From Lentzea sp. (GTDB taxonomy: Bacteria > Actinomycetota > Actinomycetes > Mycobacteriales > Pseudonocardiaceae), in the NCBI GenBank assembly GCA_030146905.1, contig JASLAV010001068.1:1-7954 (forward strand): DNA of 7,954 bases, read 5' to 3'. The position numbers and the translations under genes are program-made. The notes beneath the pieces were generated by a model. It had not been told where the DNA came from. It did not search any database and saw nothing but the letters and a program-made list of their open reading frames with translations. Shown here piece after piece: positions 6,613 through 7,954 of the stretch (positions within the stretch are counted from its first letter, which is position 1; each line of letters begins with the position of its first letter).

Positions 6613-7954
<1,342 letters not shown>

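Overview
The window is GC-rich (roughly 70% by eye), uses GTG starts freely and shows strong G/C bias at third codon positions. This points to an actinobacterium. The type II DAHP synthase at the right end is very close to the mycobacterial/pseudonocardial form (N-terminus MNWTVD-PID), so a Pseudonocardiales-type soil actinomycete is my best guess; that is inference from recalled family sequences, not from a search.

Layout. (1) 1-4499 holds the lower arm of a meta-cleavage aromatic pathway of the phenylpropionate (Mhp) type, split into two converging arms. On the + strand, a C-C bond hydrolase (mhpC-like) is followed by a class III extradiol dioxygenase (mhpB-like). On the - strand, reading leftward, are hydratase (mhpD), acylating acetaldehyde dehydrogenase (mhpF) and 4-hydroxy-2-oxovalerate aldolase (mhpE). 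The arms meet tail to tail with the stop codons of mhpB and mhpE overlapping in one CTAG. (2) 4580-5344 is an IclR-family regulator divergent from mhpD; the short region between them holds a 17-bp near-perfect palindrome that is a good operator candidate. (3) 5345-5495 is non-coding. It contains an imperfect inverted-repeat pair and a striking 40-bp perfect palindrome with three ACGT cores exactly 10 bp apart. (4) 5496-6503, - strand, is a DUF2891 protein of unknown function. (5) From 6667 to the window edge is aroG, a class II DAHP synthase cut off at its C-terminus, with a possible leaderless promoter.

How the genes work together. MhpB opens the ring of a 3-substituted catechol, most likely 2,3-dihydroxyphenylpropionate. 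MhpC cleaves the product to 2-hydroxypenta-2,4-dienoate plus a dicarboxylic acid (succinate for the phenylpropionate substrate). MhpD hydrates the dienoate, MhpE splits it into pyruvate and acetaldehyde, and MhpF converts acetaldehyde to acetyl-CoA. The IclR protein is the likely pathway regulator. The ring hydroxylase (mhpA-like) and any transporter are not in the window. DUF2891 and aroG look like unrelated neighbours; aroG is biosynthetic, catalysing the first step of the shikimate pathway.

I do not see a clearly new system here. The parts most worth a second look are the 40-bp palindrome with its flanking repeats, the shared-stop convergent junction, the putative IclR operator and the uncharacterised DUF2891 gene.
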